NCBI GenBank assembly: GCA_002344885.1
Contig: DDUQ01000029.1
Span: 1-46,122 of the forward strand
DNA from: Comamonadaceae bacterium UBA2334
Lineage (GTDB): Bacteria > Pseudomonadota > Gammaproteobacteria > Burkholderiales > Burkholderiaceae_C
Direction: 5' to 3'
DNA: 46,122 nucleotides
The notes below the pieces were generated by a model that worked only from the letters and a program-made list of their open reading frames with translations, had not been told where the DNA came from and searched no databases. Below are positions 32,940 through 42,453 of this stretch, one piece after another (within the stretch, counting starts at the first letter, position 1; every line of letters begins with the position of its first letter). Made by a program: the position numbers and the translations under genes.

Positions 32940-34457
32940 TCAAGTTGGGTCGATCAATGACCGGGCCAGCCGGTTGTGCCTCTCCAGCAGGGACCCCAAG
33001 TCCACTGTGGCGAGCTGACCCTCTCGCACCACCACTTTGCCGTTGACCACCGTGTAGGCCGCCTGCGGGCTGGCGCACAGCAGCAGGCTGGCCACGGGGT
33101 CGTGCACGGCACCACCCGCAAAGCCCAGGGTGCGCAGGTCCCACAGCACCACATCGGCACACATGCCGGGCGCGACGTGGCCCACGTCATGGGCGCGGCC
33201 CAGCACCTCTGCGCCGCCCCGTGTGGCCATGTGCAGCGCGTCGCGGGTGGTCATGTCGGCGGGCCCCAGGTCGCAGCCGAAGAAGCTGCGTCGCTCGCCT
33301 GTGGCAGGGTCGGTGCGGGTTTCGGGCGGCTGCAGGGCGCGGCCCACGCGGGCCAGCAGCAGGGCCTGGCGGGCTTCGTTCACCATGTGGGCGGCATCGT
33401 TGCTGGCGCTGCCGTCCACGCCCAGGCCTACCGATACACCGGCATTGAGCATCTTGCGAACCGGGGCGATGCCGCTGGCCAGCCGCATGTTGCTGCACGG
33501 GCAATGGGCCACGCTGGTGCGTGTGGCGGCAAACAGGCTGATGCCGTCGTCGTCCAGCTTCACGCAGTGGGCGTGCCACACGTCGGTGCCCAGCCATCCC
33601 AGGTCTTGCGCATATTGGGTGGGCGTGCAGTTGAACTTTTCCCGGCTGTAGGCCAGGTCGTGGTCGTTTTCGGCCAGGTGGGTGTGCAGGCGGGTGCCGT
33701 GAGCGCGGGCCAGCTCGGCGCTCACGCGCATCAGGTCGCGGCTGACGCTGAACGGGCTGCACGGGGCCACGGCCACGTTGGTCATGCTGCCGTGTTCGGT
33801 GCGGTGGTGCTGTTCGACCAGGCGCTGCGTGTCTTTCAGGATGGCGTCTTCGTTTTCCACCACGCGGTCGGGGGGCAGGCCGCCTTGTGACTGGCCCACG
33901 CTCATGCTGCCGCGTGTGGCCACAAAGCGCATGCCGATTTCCTGCGCAGCATGGATGCTGTCGTCCAGCCGCACGCCATTGGGGTAGATGTAGAGGTGGT
34001 CGCTGCTGGTGGTGCAGCCACTCAGCAGCAACTCGGCCATGGCCACCTGTGTGCTGACATGCACCATTTCGGGCGTCAGGCCTGCCCAGATGGGGTAGAG
34101 CCCTTGCAGCCACCCGAACAGCTCGGCATCCTGCACCGTAGGGACGGCGCGGGTCAGGCTTTGGTACATGTGGTGGTGGGTGTTGACCAGACCGGGCGTG
34201 ACCAAATGGCCCCGCGCGTTCAGTGTTTCACCCCGGCCATTCGCCACGTTGGTGGCGTGTTCTGCAGCCCATTGGGTGGGCAGTTCATCAGCCGGGCCTA
34301 CCCACTCGATGCGGTGGTCGCGAATGAACAGGCTGGCATCGCGCCACTCCTTGCCGCTGGTGGTCTGGGTGCTGTCAAACGTGGCAATGCAGTGCGCCTG
34401 CTCGATGAGCAGGCTGCGGCTTGTGACGGGCATCATGTTGAGTGGGATGTCGGCCAT
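32940..34457 (-). CDS. 8-oxoguanine deaminase-type amidohydrolase
   Basis: A 505-residue zinc amidohydrolase of the ATZ/TRZ-like group. Metal ligands lie in NTHHHMYQS, a conserved HTHLAEND segment carries the next His, HAHCVKLDD follows, and the late Asp is in GLGVDGSASND. The NTHHHMYQSLTRA and APCSPFSVS segments suit 8-oxoguanine deaminases, which convert 8-oxoguanine to urate; guanine or an s-triazine are alternatives. The ATG at 34457 shares one base with the upstream stop (TGATG), coupling it to the c-di-GMP gene; nearby ATGs at 34436 and 34433 are possible. Urate produced here would enter the PuuD pathway. Confidence 0.85.
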   Translation of the reverse strand: MADIPLNMMPVTSRSLLIEQAHCIATFDSTQTTSGKEWRDASLFIRDHRIEWVGPADELPTQWAAEHATNVANGRGETLNARGHLVTPGLVNTHHHMYQSLTRAVPTVQDAELFGWLQGLYPIWAGLTPEMVHVSTQVAMAELLLSGCTTSSDHLYIYPNGVRLDDSIHAAQEIGMRFVATRGSMSVGQSQGGLPPDRVVENEDAILKDTQRLVEQHHRTEHGSMTNVAVAPCSPFSVSRDLMRVSAELARAHGTRLHTHLAENDHDLAYSREKFNCTPTQYAQDLGWLGTDVWHAHCVKLDDDGISLFAATRTSVAHCPCSNMRLASGIAPVRKMLNAGVSVGLGVDGSASNDAAHMVNEARQALLLARVGRALQPPETRTDPATGERRSFFGCDLGPADMTTRDALHMATRGGAEVLGRAHDVGHVAPGMCADVVLWDLRTLGFAGGAVHDPVASLLLCASPQAAYTVVNGKVVVREGQLATVDLGSLLERHNRLARSLIDPT

Positions 34458-37009
34458 CAGGCCGGGGTGTTGAACTGGCTGATCAGCGCTTTGAGCAATG
34501 CGACCAGCTCGGCGCTCAGGGCATGCAGGGGCAGCATGTTCACATGGGAGGACGGGTCGGTGCGTTCGGCATGGCGTTCGCACAGGGCTGCGGCGGTGTG
34601 GTGCAGCTTGTGGTGGACGCTGTCGATGGCATCCAGTGTGCTTTGCGGGGCACCCGACAACTGGTCGGTCTGCGCCAGCCATTGGCCAAACAGGCATTGT
34701 GTCGGGTCGAGCGGTGGTGGGGTGCTGCGCTCACCTGCAAAAAAAGCTTCCATCGCATTGACCCAAGCCCTGTGCTCGACGCAAGCGGTGAGTATGGGCA
34801 GTACGCCCTGGGGCACAGGAGCTGCGCGTTGCCACAGCGGGTCCGGACGCCAGGTCGACACCCACTGCACAAGTTTGTCTGCGGGCATGGGCCTGGCCAC
34901 GCCATAACCTTGGGCATGCTCGCAGCCCAGTTGCAACAGCATTTCGCCGTGTTCAACGGTTTCCACGCCCTCGGCGATCACGCGGCGGTCGAATGCTCGG
35001 GCCAGCCCCACCACGCCGTGCAGGATGGCAAGGTCATCGGGATCGTCAAGCATGTCTCGCACAAAGCTCTGGTCGATTTTGAGCAAGCCGACGGGCAGGC
35101 GTTTGAGGTAGGTGAGTGATGAGTAGCCGGTGCCGAAGTCATCCAGCGAAAAGTGCACGCCCAGTTGTTTGCAGGCCTCGATAGTCTGTGACACGTGAGC
35201 CATGTCTTCGAGCGCACTGGTCTCCAGTAACTCCAATTCGAGATCGGCTGCCGGTACGCTGGGGTGGGTGGCAAGGTGACGCGTCAGTTTGGCCACAAAC
35301 TGCGGGTCCTGCAGTTGGCGGGCACCGATATTGACGCTCACAGGCACCAGCAGGCCTTCGGTCCGCCACGCAGCCATTTGGGTCAGGGCGGTGTCGATCA
35401 CCCAGTTGCCGACGTCAATGGACAGCGGATGGTCCTCGATCACGGGCAGGAACACGCCGGGTGCCAACAAGCCTCGTTCCGGATGTTGCCAGCGTATGAG
35501 CGCCTCAGCCCCCACGACCTTGCCCGTTCGCATGTTGACTTTGGGTTGGTAGTGCAGCACAAATTCCCCGTTGGACAGGGCCTGACGGATGCGGTCCAGG
35601 CTTTCGTGATGCCCGCGAACGGTTCTGTCCTGCTCACTGTCAAACACGTGGTAACGGTTTTTGCCCGCGAGCTTGGCCTGGTACATGGCCTGATCGGCCT
35701 GGCGCAGCAACTGGTCACCATCGACATCTTCGTTCTGTGGGAAAAACGTCACGCCTATGCTGGCTGACAGCTGCAAGGTCAGTTCACCCACTTGCACAGG
35801 CTGGGCGGTGGCTTCCAGCATCCGGGTCAGCATGGGCACGCTGTCGGCCACTTCGGGCAAGTCCACCAGCACCGCTGCAAACTCGTCGCCACCCGGCCTG
35901 GCGAGTGTGTCGCCTTCGCGCAGTATGGGCTTCATGCGTTGGGCCAGGGCCACCAGCAACTGGTCGCCCACATCGTGCCCGTGCTGGTCGTTGATGCGCT
36001 TGAAACCATCCAGATCGATGTAGGCCACCGCCAGCAGCACGTTGCGCCGTTGCGTCTGCGCCATGGCTTGGCGCATGCGGTCGCTCAACAGCACGCGGTT
36101 GGGCAGATTGGTCAGGGCGTCGAAGTGTGCAATGTGTTGCAGTTGGCTCTGGTGCGCCTTGACGGCCGTGATGTCTGAAAACAAGGCCACATAGTGCTCT
36201 GCACCGCCATGTGCATTGCGCACGGTGCTGATGGTCAGCATCTCGGCGTACACCTCGCCGTCTTTGCGCCGGTTCCACACCTCGCCGTGCCAATGGCCGG
36301 TCAGTGTCAGGCTGTGCCACATGGCTGCGTAAAAGGCTTTGTCCTGTCTGCCCGAGCTGAGGATGTTCGGCGTGCGCCCCAGCACATCCTCACGGCTGTA
36401 GCCGGTGATGTGGGTGAACGCCGCATTGACTTCAACGATCTTGCCGCCCAGGTCGGTGATGAAGATCCCCTCTGCAGCATGGGCAAATACGTTGGCAGCC
36501 AGCCGCAGTTGTTCGTCACTGCGCTCACGCTGGCGCATCTGCAACTCCAGCAGGTCCCGCTGGGCTTCGACCTGTTTGCGCAGGCTTTCGCGTTCCAGCA
36601 GGTTGGCAACGCGCAGGCGCGCCACGCTGGCTTTGAGCGGTTTGGTGAGGTAGTCTGCTGCGCCCAGTGCAAGACCCCGGGTTTCAGAATCGGTGTCGTT
36701 CTGGCTGGTGATGAATACAACCGGAATGGATTGCAGCGACGGATCGGCTTTGATGCGCTGGCAGGTCTCGAACCCGTCCATCTCGGGCATCATCACATCG
36801 AGGAGGATGGCATCCGGCTTCAATTGAGCGGCCAATGCCAGGCCGGTTGCGCCCGAGTCGGCCGTGTAGACGTCGCAGTCGCGCTCGAAGATGGCTTTGA
36901 GCAGCATCAGGTTGACAGGGCCGTCGTCTATGGCCAGGAGCGTGGGCCGTCGCGAATGCATGGGTGTTCCGGGCGAGTGTGACAGGTTGGTTTGGCTGCT
37001 TTTTAGCAT
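34457..37009 (-). CDS. Response regulator with PAS, GGDEF, EAL and CZB domains
   Basis: An 850-residue cytosolic c-di-GMP enzyme. Order: receiver (~20-140; phospho-acceptor in ILLDVMMPEMDG, Lys in YLTKPLK), short coiled coil, PAS (~170-290), GGDEF (~300-455), EAL (~470-715) and a C-terminal region (~740-850) resembling the zinc-binding CZB domain (EHRAWVNAM, CLFGQW, HHKLHHTAAAL). GGDEF is intact, with REGD five residues upstream as an inhibitory site. The EAL domain keeps EALIRW and DDFGTGYSS, so both synthesis and breakdown are possible. The start is at 37009 (LKSSQTN) or 36961 (HSRRPT). It overlaps the deaminase start by one base. Confidence 0.9.
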   Translation of the reverse strand: MLKSSQTNLSHSPGTPMHSRRPTLLAIDDGPVNLMLLKAIFERDCDVYTADSGATGLALAAQLKPDAILLDVMMPEMDGFETCQRIKADPSLQSIPVVFITSQNDTDSETRGLALGAADYLTKPLKASVARLRVANLLERESLRKQVEAQRDLLELQMRQRERSDEQLRLAANVFAHAAEGIFITDLGGKIVEVNAAFTHITGYSREDVLGRTPNILSSGRQDKAFYAAMWHSLTLTGHWHGEVWNRRKDGEVYAEMLTISTVRNAHGGAEHYVALFSDITAVKAHQSQLQHIAHFDALTNLPNRVLLSDRMRQAMAQTQRRNVLLAVAYIDLDGFKRINDQHGHDVGDQLLVALAQRMKPILREGDTLARPGGDEFAAVLVDLPEVADSVPMLTRMLEATAQPVQVGELTLQLSASIGVTFFPQNEDVDGDQLLRQADQAMYQAKLAGKNRYHVFDSEQDRTVRGHHESLDRIRQALSNGEFVLHYQPKVNMRTGKVVGAEALIRWQHPERGLLAPGVFLPVIEDHPLSIDVGNWVIDTALTQMAAWRTEGLLVPVSVNIGARQLQDPQFVAKLTRHLATHPSVPAADLELELLETSALEDMAHVSQTIEACKQLGVHFSLDDFGTGYSSLTYLKRLPVGLLKIDQSFVRDMLDDPDDLAILHGVVGLARAFDRRVIAEGVETVEHGEMLLQLGCEHAQGYGVARPMPADKLVQWVSTWRPDPLWQRAAPVPQGVLPILTACVEHRAWVNAMEAFFAGERSTPPPLDPTQCLFGQWLAQTDQLSGAPQSTLDAIDSVHHKLHHTAAALCERHAERTDPSSHVNMLPLHALSAELVALLKALISQFNTPA

Positions 37010-37084
37010 GAAATCCCGGGCACTTGCATGAAAGACCGCGAGGGCATTGCGCCAATGTCATGCGGCACGGTTTCCGATCTGTCA

Positions 37085-37106
37085 ATCAGACCGACGGTCG
37101 TCTGAT
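37085..37106. promoter_or_regulatory. Inverted repeat between the EAL gene and DUF1800 gene
   Basis: ATCAGAC (37085-37091) and GTCTGAT (37100-37106) flank eight bases in the 178-base divergent gap. It could be an operator for either gene. Confidence 0.3.
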
Positions 37107-37187
37107 GCGGATGAATGGTGCCTTGTGTTTGTTGTAATGCCTGTCAGGAGGTTGACCGTACCAGTCGCCGGAACGGTCCTTGGAAAC

Positions 37188-38957
37188 ATGGTTACTGACA
37201 CAGAGGTTCGTCCGGCTCATCCCACCCCAGGTACTTTTGGCGCAATAGCTGCGCCGATTACTCCGTCAGGTTCGGTCGAGATCCCATCACGTGTTTACAT
37301 GGGCGCTGTCGTTGGGCTGGCCGGGTGTGGAGGTGGCGGAGCAGGTAGCACAGCAATCAACGAGGGCAGCGGCGGTGGCTCAGCTGGTGGAAGTGTTGGG
37401 GGCAGCAGCCCTCCACCATCTTCTCCGGCACCCGCTACCCTGGCGCCCGTCACCGCCTTGGAAGCAGCCCGGTTTCTCGGTCAGGCTGCATTCGGTGGGA
37501 CTTCTGCTGAGGTGGCAGCCGTGCAGAGCAAGGGCTTCGAGGCTTGGTTGAACGAACAGATGGCCATGCCGAGGGGGCAGTCGCATTGGGACTGGATGGT
37601 CGCAAACGGGTATGCCGTCTCCACCAATCTGTTCAACTTCTCAGGGGTGGACAACACGATCTGGCGCAAACTGATGTCCTCCCCCGATGTGCTGCGCCAA
37701 AGGGTGGCTTTCGCACTGAGCGAAATTTTTGTCATCTCCATGGATGGTCTTCCGGTGAGCTGGCGTGGCATGGTCGCGGCCAACTACCTGGACATTCTGG
37801 AAGCCCATGCCTTTGGCAACTACCGGCAATTGTTGGAAGCCGTCACGCTGTCGGTTGGAATGGGCGTGTACCTGAACATGCGCGGCAACCAGAAAGCCGA
37901 CGGCAAAGGCCGCGAGCCTGACGAAAACTACGCCCGCGAGGTGATGCAGCTTTTAACAATTGGCTTGCACAAGCTCAACCCTGACGGTTCGGTCCAGACA
38001 GTGAATGGCGCGCCGGTTGACAGTTATACGCAAGACGACATCCGGGGGCTGGCCCGTGTGTTCACCGGATGGGACTATGACCGGCCGAGTGCATCGGTGC
38101 CCGACCACGCCGCGCGGCCCATGGCGTTCAGCGCCAGCCGCCATTCGCCTGAAGCCAAGTCTTTTCTGGGTGTGAATCTGCCTGCCGGCACAGATGGCGT
38201 GGGTGAGTTGGGGATTGCGCTTGACACCCTGGCCAATCATCCGAACGTGGGGCCTTTCATCGGGCGGCAGCTCATCCAGAGGTTGGTGAGCAGCAACCCC
38301 AGCCTGGCCTATGTGAGCCGTGTGGCGGCTGCATTTGCGAACAATGGGCAGGGTGTCCGTGGTGACCTGACAGCCGTGGTGCGGGCAGTGTTGATGGACG
38401 TGGAGGCCCGAACACCATCGACACAGCCGGGGAGTGGCAAGCTGCGCGAGCCGATTTTGCGACTGGTGCAATGGGCCAGGACGTTCAACGCATCGTCGCC
38501 TTTGGGGCAATGGAACGTGGGGAATACCTCCAGCGCATCGACGCGCCTCGGGCAAAGCCCCTTGAGATCGCCCTCGGTTTTCAACTTTTTCCGGCCGGGT
38601 TACGTGCCACCCGGTACGCCACTGGGCTCGGCAGGCCTTGTGGCACCCGAATTTCAGATCACCAACGAGTCCACCGTGGTGGGCTACGCCAACTGGATGC
38701 GCACCGTCATCGGTAACGGTGTGGGAGAGGTCAAGGCCGATTACACGCCTTGGCTGCCCCTGGCGGGTGACGCACCCGCGCTGTTCGATGCCCTGAACAG
38801 TTTGCTGGCAGCGGGTCAGTTGGGTGCAGTTTCTCGGGCCACCGTCACTGCAGCAGTTGCCAGCATGCCTGTCAGCACGGAAGTCAATCGCATTAACCGA
38901 ATCTGCGCCACCGTCTGGCTGATCATGTGCTCGCCCGAGTATCTGGCGCAAAAGTGA
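37188..38957 (+). CDS. DUF1800-family exported protein, probable lipoprotein
   Basis: A 589-residue protein of the DUF1800 family, which is widespread, secreted and of unknown function. A hydrophobic stretch with lipobox VVGLAGC about 47 residues in is followed by a Gly/Ser/Pro-rich linker. The DUF1800 body has recognisable segments: ARFLGQAAFGGTSAEV at its start, RQRVAFALSEIFVIS, REPDENYAREVMQLLTIGLHKLNPDG, DIRGLARVFTGWDY and SVFNFFRPGYVPPG. The ATG at 37188 has GGAA upstream; a shorter form from 37296 would fit a compact signal peptide. It is followed after 34 bases by a DUF1501 gene, the usual partner. Confidence 0.85.
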   Translation: MVTDTEVRPAHPTPGTFGAIAAPITPSGSVEIPSRVYMGAVVGLAGCGGGGAGSTAINEGSGGGSAGGSVGGSSPPPSSPAPATLAPVTALEAARFLGQAAFGGTSAEVAAVQSKGFEAWLNEQMAMPRGQSHWDWMVANGYAVSTNLFNFSGVDNTIWRKLMSSPDVLRQRVAFALSEIFVISMDGLPVSWRGMVAANYLDILEAHAFGNYRQLLEAVTLSVGMGVYLNMRGNQKADGKGREPDENYAREVMQLLTIGLHKLNPDGSVQTVNGAPVDSYTQDDIRGLARVFTGWDYDRPSASVPDHAARPMAFSASRHSPEAKSFLGVNLPAGTDGVGELGIALDTLANHPNVGPFIGRQLIQRLVSSNPSLAYVSRVAAAFANNGQGVRGDLTAVVRAVLMDVEARTPSTQPGSGKLREPILRLVQWARTFNASSPLGQWNVGNTSSASTRLGQSPLRSPSVFNFFRPGYVPPGTPLGSAGLVAPEFQITNESTVVGYANWMRTVIGNGVGEVKADYTPWLPLAGDAPALFDALNSLLAAGQLGAVSRATVTAAVASMPVSTEVNRINRICATVWLIMCSPEYLAQK

Positions 38958-38991
38958 GCGACCAGACTCTGTTTCCAGACAGGAGTACCCA

Positions 38992-40401
38992 GTGTCACAT
39001 TCCAATTCGTCGGTTCATCGGGTGCAGCAAGGCGTGTCCACTCTCCAGCGGCGGGAGTTCCTGCGCCGTGGTGCGGCGTTGTCCGCTGCTGGTGTGGCAG
39101 CGCCCTGGGCGTTGTCGCTGGCAGCCATGGGCGAGGCGGCTGCTGCCACAACTGTGAACGACTACAAAGCGCTGGTTTGCGTGTTCCTGTATGGCGCGAA
39201 CGATCACAACAACACGGTGGTGCCGTTTGATGCAGCCACACACGCCACTTACACCAGCATTCGCGCCAGCCTGGCTACGCCGCGTGACCAGTTGCTGGCT
39301 CTGAACCCCCGAACGGCGTTGCCGTCCAGCTCACAAATGGGCCTGGCACCGCAGTTGACGGGCCTGAAAAGCCTGTTTGACGCAGGTCGCATGGGCGTGG
39401 TGCTGAATGTGGGGCCGTTGGTGGTGCCTACCACGCTTGCTCAGTACTACGCCAAGAGCGTGCCCCTGCCGCCCAAACTTTTTTCGCACAACGACCAGCA
39501 GTCCATCTGGCAGTCCAGCCTTGCCGAAGGGTCCACGTCCGGCTGGGGTGGACGCCTGGGTGACCTGTTTTTGGCCAACAATGCCACCAGCACGTTTACC
39601 TGCATGAATGTCTCGGGCAATGCCGTGTTCATGTCAGGCCAGCAAGCGGTGCAATACCAGGTCAGCTCCACTGGCGCTGTGAAACTCAGCGCTACAACGG
39701 GCAACTCGTTTGGCTCGCCTGCGGTGTCTCAGGCCTTGCAGACGCTGACCCAGGCAACCAGCAATCATTGGATGGAGGCCGAGCATGCCCGCATCATGAA
39801 GCGGGCTGTGCAGGCCGAGGCGCAACTTTCTGCCGGCCTGGCCGCTGCACCGACCCTGACCACTGCCTTCAACAGCGCCAACCCCTTGGCGACGCAACTG
39901 CAAATGGTCGCGCGCACCATCGCGGCACGAAATGCCTTGGGCACAAAGCGGCAGGTGTTCTTTGTGTCGTTGGGTGGCTTTGACCTGCATGACAACTTGC
40001 TGACCCAGCATCCTGGGCTGCTGACCAACGTGTCAGAGGCCATCAGCAGCTTTTACGCGGCTACAGTTGAATTGGGCGTGGCCAGTCAGGTCACAACCTT
40101 TACAGCGTCTGATTTTGGCCGCACGCTGACGAGCAATGGCGACGGGTCCGATCATGGCTGGGGCAGCCATCACTTTGTATTGGGTGGTGCAGTGGCAGGT
40201 CAGCAGTTTTACGGTAAGCTGCCCTCGATGGCGGTCAATGGGCCTGACGATGTGGGCCAAGGTCGCCTGCTGCCTACCACGAGTGTTGACCAACTGGGTG
40301 CTGCGCTTGCCACCTGGTTCGGCGTGCCGGTGTCCGATCTGCCTACCGTGTTCCCGAATGTGGGCAACTTTGATCTTGGCACGCTGCCGTTGTTTCAGTG
40401 A
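38992..40401 (+). CDS. DUF1501-family Tat-exported protein
   Basis: A 469-residue protein with a twin-arginine signal (RREFLRRGAALSAAGVAAPWALSLAA, cut near AAA about residue 50), so it is exported folded. The DUF1501 body is related to the alkaline-phosphatase/sulfatase fold; visible parts are VFLYGANDHNNTVVPFD, HNDQQSIWQSS and DFGRTLTSNGDGSDHGWGSHHFVLGGAV. The GTG start at 38992 has AGGAG six bases upstream. It forms a two-gene unit with the DUF1800 gene. Both families are annotated across soil and aquatic bacteria without a proven role. Confidence 0.9.
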   Translation: MSHSNSSVHRVQQGVSTLQRREFLRRGAALSAAGVAAPWALSLAAMGEAAAATTVNDYKALVCVFLYGANDHNNTVVPFDAATHATYTSIRASLATPRDQLLALNPRTALPSSSQMGLAPQLTGLKSLFDAGRMGVVLNVGPLVVPTTLAQYYAKSVPLPPKLFSHNDQQSIWQSSLAEGSTSGWGGRLGDLFLANNATSTFTCMNVSGNAVFMSGQQAVQYQVSSTGAVKLSATTGNSFGSPAVSQALQTLTQATSNHWMEAEHARIMKRAVQAEAQLSAGLAAAPTLTTAFNSANPLATQLQMVARTIAARNALGTKRQVFFVSLGGFDLHDNLLTQHPGLLTNVSEAISSFYAATVELGVASQVTTFTASDFGRTLTSNGDGSDHGWGSHHFVLGGAVAGQQFYGKLPSMAVNGPDDVGQGRLLPTTSVDQLGAALATWFGVPVSDLPTVFPNVGNFDLGTLPLFQ

Positions 40402-40413
40402 CTTTTCACCCGT

Positions 40414-40462
40414 GTTAGGTTGAAAGGTACGCAAATTGCTTTAACTGCGCGTCATACCTAAC
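40414..40462. promoter_or_regulatory. Inverted repeat upstream of the transglutaminase-like gene
   Basis: GTTAGGT (40414-40420) and ACCTAAC (40456-40462) flank 35 bases, ending 10 bases before the ATG. A role as operator or leader stem is possible but unsupported. Confidence 0.25.
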
Positions 40463-40472
40463 GATTGGTTTT

Positions 40473-41333
40473 ATGGTTCATCTGAACGTCCGGATCGCAT
40501 TGGCCTATCAGGTGCTGCACACCGGTGCCGACTTCGTTTTCAACATCCAGGCTGCTTACACGTCATTGCAAACGGTTTCGGCTGAGCAGTTGGTGATCGC
40601 ACCGATGGGTACGTGTGAACAGGGTATCGATGGCGTTACGCACAATCGCACACTGAGGTTGCATGCTTCGCCCGGCCCGCTGAAGCTGACATACACCGCA
40701 ACGGTGGACATCAATCACCACCTCGCACTGACTGCTGAACTGCAGGAAGTGCCGGTTGCCCAACTGCCGCTGCCCGTTTTGCCCTATCTATATCCCAGTC
40801 GGTACTGCCAATCGGATGCTTTGGGCAGCATGGTGATGGAGTTGTTCGGGTCACATAAGCCTGGCTATGCCAGGGTACTGGCTGTGCAGGCTTGGGTGCA
40901 GTCCCAGGTGACTTTTCGTTCCAACAGCAGCAACTCTGCCACATCGGCACTGGACACCCTGCGTGACAGGGCTGGCGTGTGCCGGGACTTTGCACATTTG
41001 ATGATTGCCTTGTGTCGCGCACTGAACATGCCCGCCCGCTTTACCACCGGTACCGATTTTGGTGCAGATCCCGTCCTGGGGCCGCCCGATTTCCATGCAT
41101 ATGTCGAGGTCTACCTGAGCCACCGCTGGTTCATCTTCGATCCCTCAGGTACTGCCATACCGTTGGGTTTCATACGAATTGGCACCGGTCGGGATGCCGC
41201 AGATGTATCCATCGCCACCATTTTTGGCAACGTGCTTGCCGAACAACCCGTGGTTTCGGTGTTCGCCGACCCCGGATCACATGGGCAATACCTGATGCCA
41301 AGCGCTTCAATCTATGGAATTTCCACCGCCTGA
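40473..41333 (+). CDS. Transglutaminase-like cysteine protease family protein
   Basis: A 286-residue protein with an N-terminal beta-rich domain and a transglutaminase-like core carrying the Cys-His-Asp triad. The cysteine is in RAGVCRDFAHL, the histidine in PDFHAYVEVYL and the Asp in FIFDPSGT. Bacterial members act as proteases or peptide-crosslink enzymes. No signal peptide is seen, so it is probably cytosolic. It is downstream of the DUF1501 gene but separated by 71 bases containing an inverted repeat, and 80 bases upstream of the porin. The substrate is unknown. Confidence 0.88.
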   Translation: MVHLNVRIALAYQVLHTGADFVFNIQAAYTSLQTVSAEQLVIAPMGTCEQGIDGVTHNRTLRLHASPGPLKLTYTATVDINHHLALTAELQEVPVAQLPLPVLPYLYPSRYCQSDALGSMVMELFGSHKPGYARVLAVQAWVQSQVTFRSNSSNSATSALDTLRDRAGVCRDFAHLMIALCRALNMPARFTTGTDFGADPVLGPPDFHAYVEVYLSHRWFIFDPSGTAIPLGFIRIGTGRDAADVSIATIFGNVLAEQPVVSVFADPGSHGQYLMPSASIYGISTA

Positions 41334-41413
41334 CCATTGCATGCATGCTGCACCAAGAAGAGGCGGCACAGTACTTGCTGATTAATCCAGTCTTTCAACT
41401 CACTGGAGAAATC

Positions 41414-42424
41414 ATGAAAAAGGCATGGCTTGGTTTGGCTTGTTTGGCAGTGTCTGCGGGTGCTATGGCACAGAGCAATGTGCAGCTGATGGGGCTGGCA
41501 GATGCGTACGTGGGTTCCGTGAAAATGGCAGGCGATGCCACGCGTGCCAACAAAATGGGCACAGGTGGCATGACCACTTCGTGGTTCGGCATGCGTGGCA
41601 CAGAGGACCTGGGTGGCGGTCTGAAAGCCAACGTGGCTTTCACCGGGTTCTTTCGCCTCGACACAGGCTCACAGGGCCGTTTCAACGGTGACAACCTGTT
41701 TTCGCGCGATGCCAACGTCAGCCTGGCAGGTGGGTTTGGCACCGTGATGCTGGGGCGTGGACTGGCTCCCAACTTTTTGCCGACGGTGCTGTTCAATCCG
41801 CTGGGCGACTCTTTCGGCTTTTCGCCTCTCATCATTCACAACAACGTCAACCTGGGTACCCGGTTTGCTCGCAACAACCCGTCTGACACCGGTTGGTCCA
41901 GCGAAGTGCTGTACTCCACACCCACCATGGGCGGGCTCCGTGCCAACATCCACTATGCATTGACCGGCGTGGCCGGTAAGAAGAACATTGGCGGTAACCT
42001 GATGTATGCCGCTGGTCCGCTGGGCTTGACGGCCTACTACGAGCGTGACCAGTTGACCAACCCGAACACCAGCGTGTTTGCCGATGGCTCTACCAAAACC
42101 GTTTGGATGCTGGGTGGCTCATACGATGCCAAGGTCGTCAAAGGGTTTGTGACCTACGGCGAGTCCAAGAGCAGTTTGGCCACCACGCCCAAGCAAACCA
42201 CCTTCAGCTTGGGTGCGTCGGTGCCGGTGGGTCCCAACGGCAAGATCCTGGCGGCCTATGCCAACTCCAAACCAGACAACGGCAATCGTCGCCAGACGAC
42301 GACTGTTGGCTATGACCATTTCCTGTCCAAGCGGACCGACGTCTACGCCATGCTGATGAACGACCGCCTGACCACGTTCAGCAGTGGCACCAGCCTGGCG
42401 TTGGGCGTGCGCCACCGCTTCTGA
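41414..42424 (+). CDS. Outer-membrane porin, Burkholderiales type
   Basis: A 336-residue trimeric 16-strand porin precursor, forming a general diffusion channel in the outer membrane. It has a Sec signal peptide (KKAWLGLACLAVSAGAMA, cut before QSNVQL), the first strand VQLMGLADAYVGS, the constriction-loop-like region and the C-terminal aromatic strand ending in ALGVRHRF, with the terminal Phe recognised by the BAM complex. The ATG at 41414 has GGAGAA upstream. Substrate selectivity is not visible. It ends 18 bases before a convergent gene. Confidence 0.93.
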   Translation: MKKAWLGLACLAVSAGAMAQSNVQLMGLADAYVGSVKMAGDATRANKMGTGGMTTSWFGMRGTEDLGGGLKANVAFTGFFRLDTGSQGRFNGDNLFSRDANVSLAGGFGTVMLGRGLAPNFLPTVLFNPLGDSFGFSPLIIHNNVNLGTRFARNNPSDTGWSSEVLYSTPTMGGLRANIHYALTGVAGKKNIGGNLMYAAGPLGLTAYYERDQLTNPNTSVFADGSTKTVWMLGGSYDAKVVKGFVTYGESKSSLATTPKQTTFSLGASVPVGPNGKILAAYANSKPDNGNRRQTTTVGYDHFLSKRTDVYAMLMNDRLTTFSSGTSLALGVRHRF

Positions 42425-42430
42425 CGAGGT

Positions 42431-42453
42431 GCTTGGGGGCGTTCAGCCCAAGC
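42431..42453. terminator. Possible hairpin between porin and DUF1653 genes
   Basis: GCTTGGG (42431-42437) pairs with CCCAAGC (42447-42453). It spans the stop codon of the DUF1653 gene and lies just after the porin stop. No T run is present. Confidence 0.35.

Noticed and set aside
37953..39005. Minus-strand open frame opposite the DUF1800 gene
   Set aside because: Shadow frame with no motif or ribosome-binding site.
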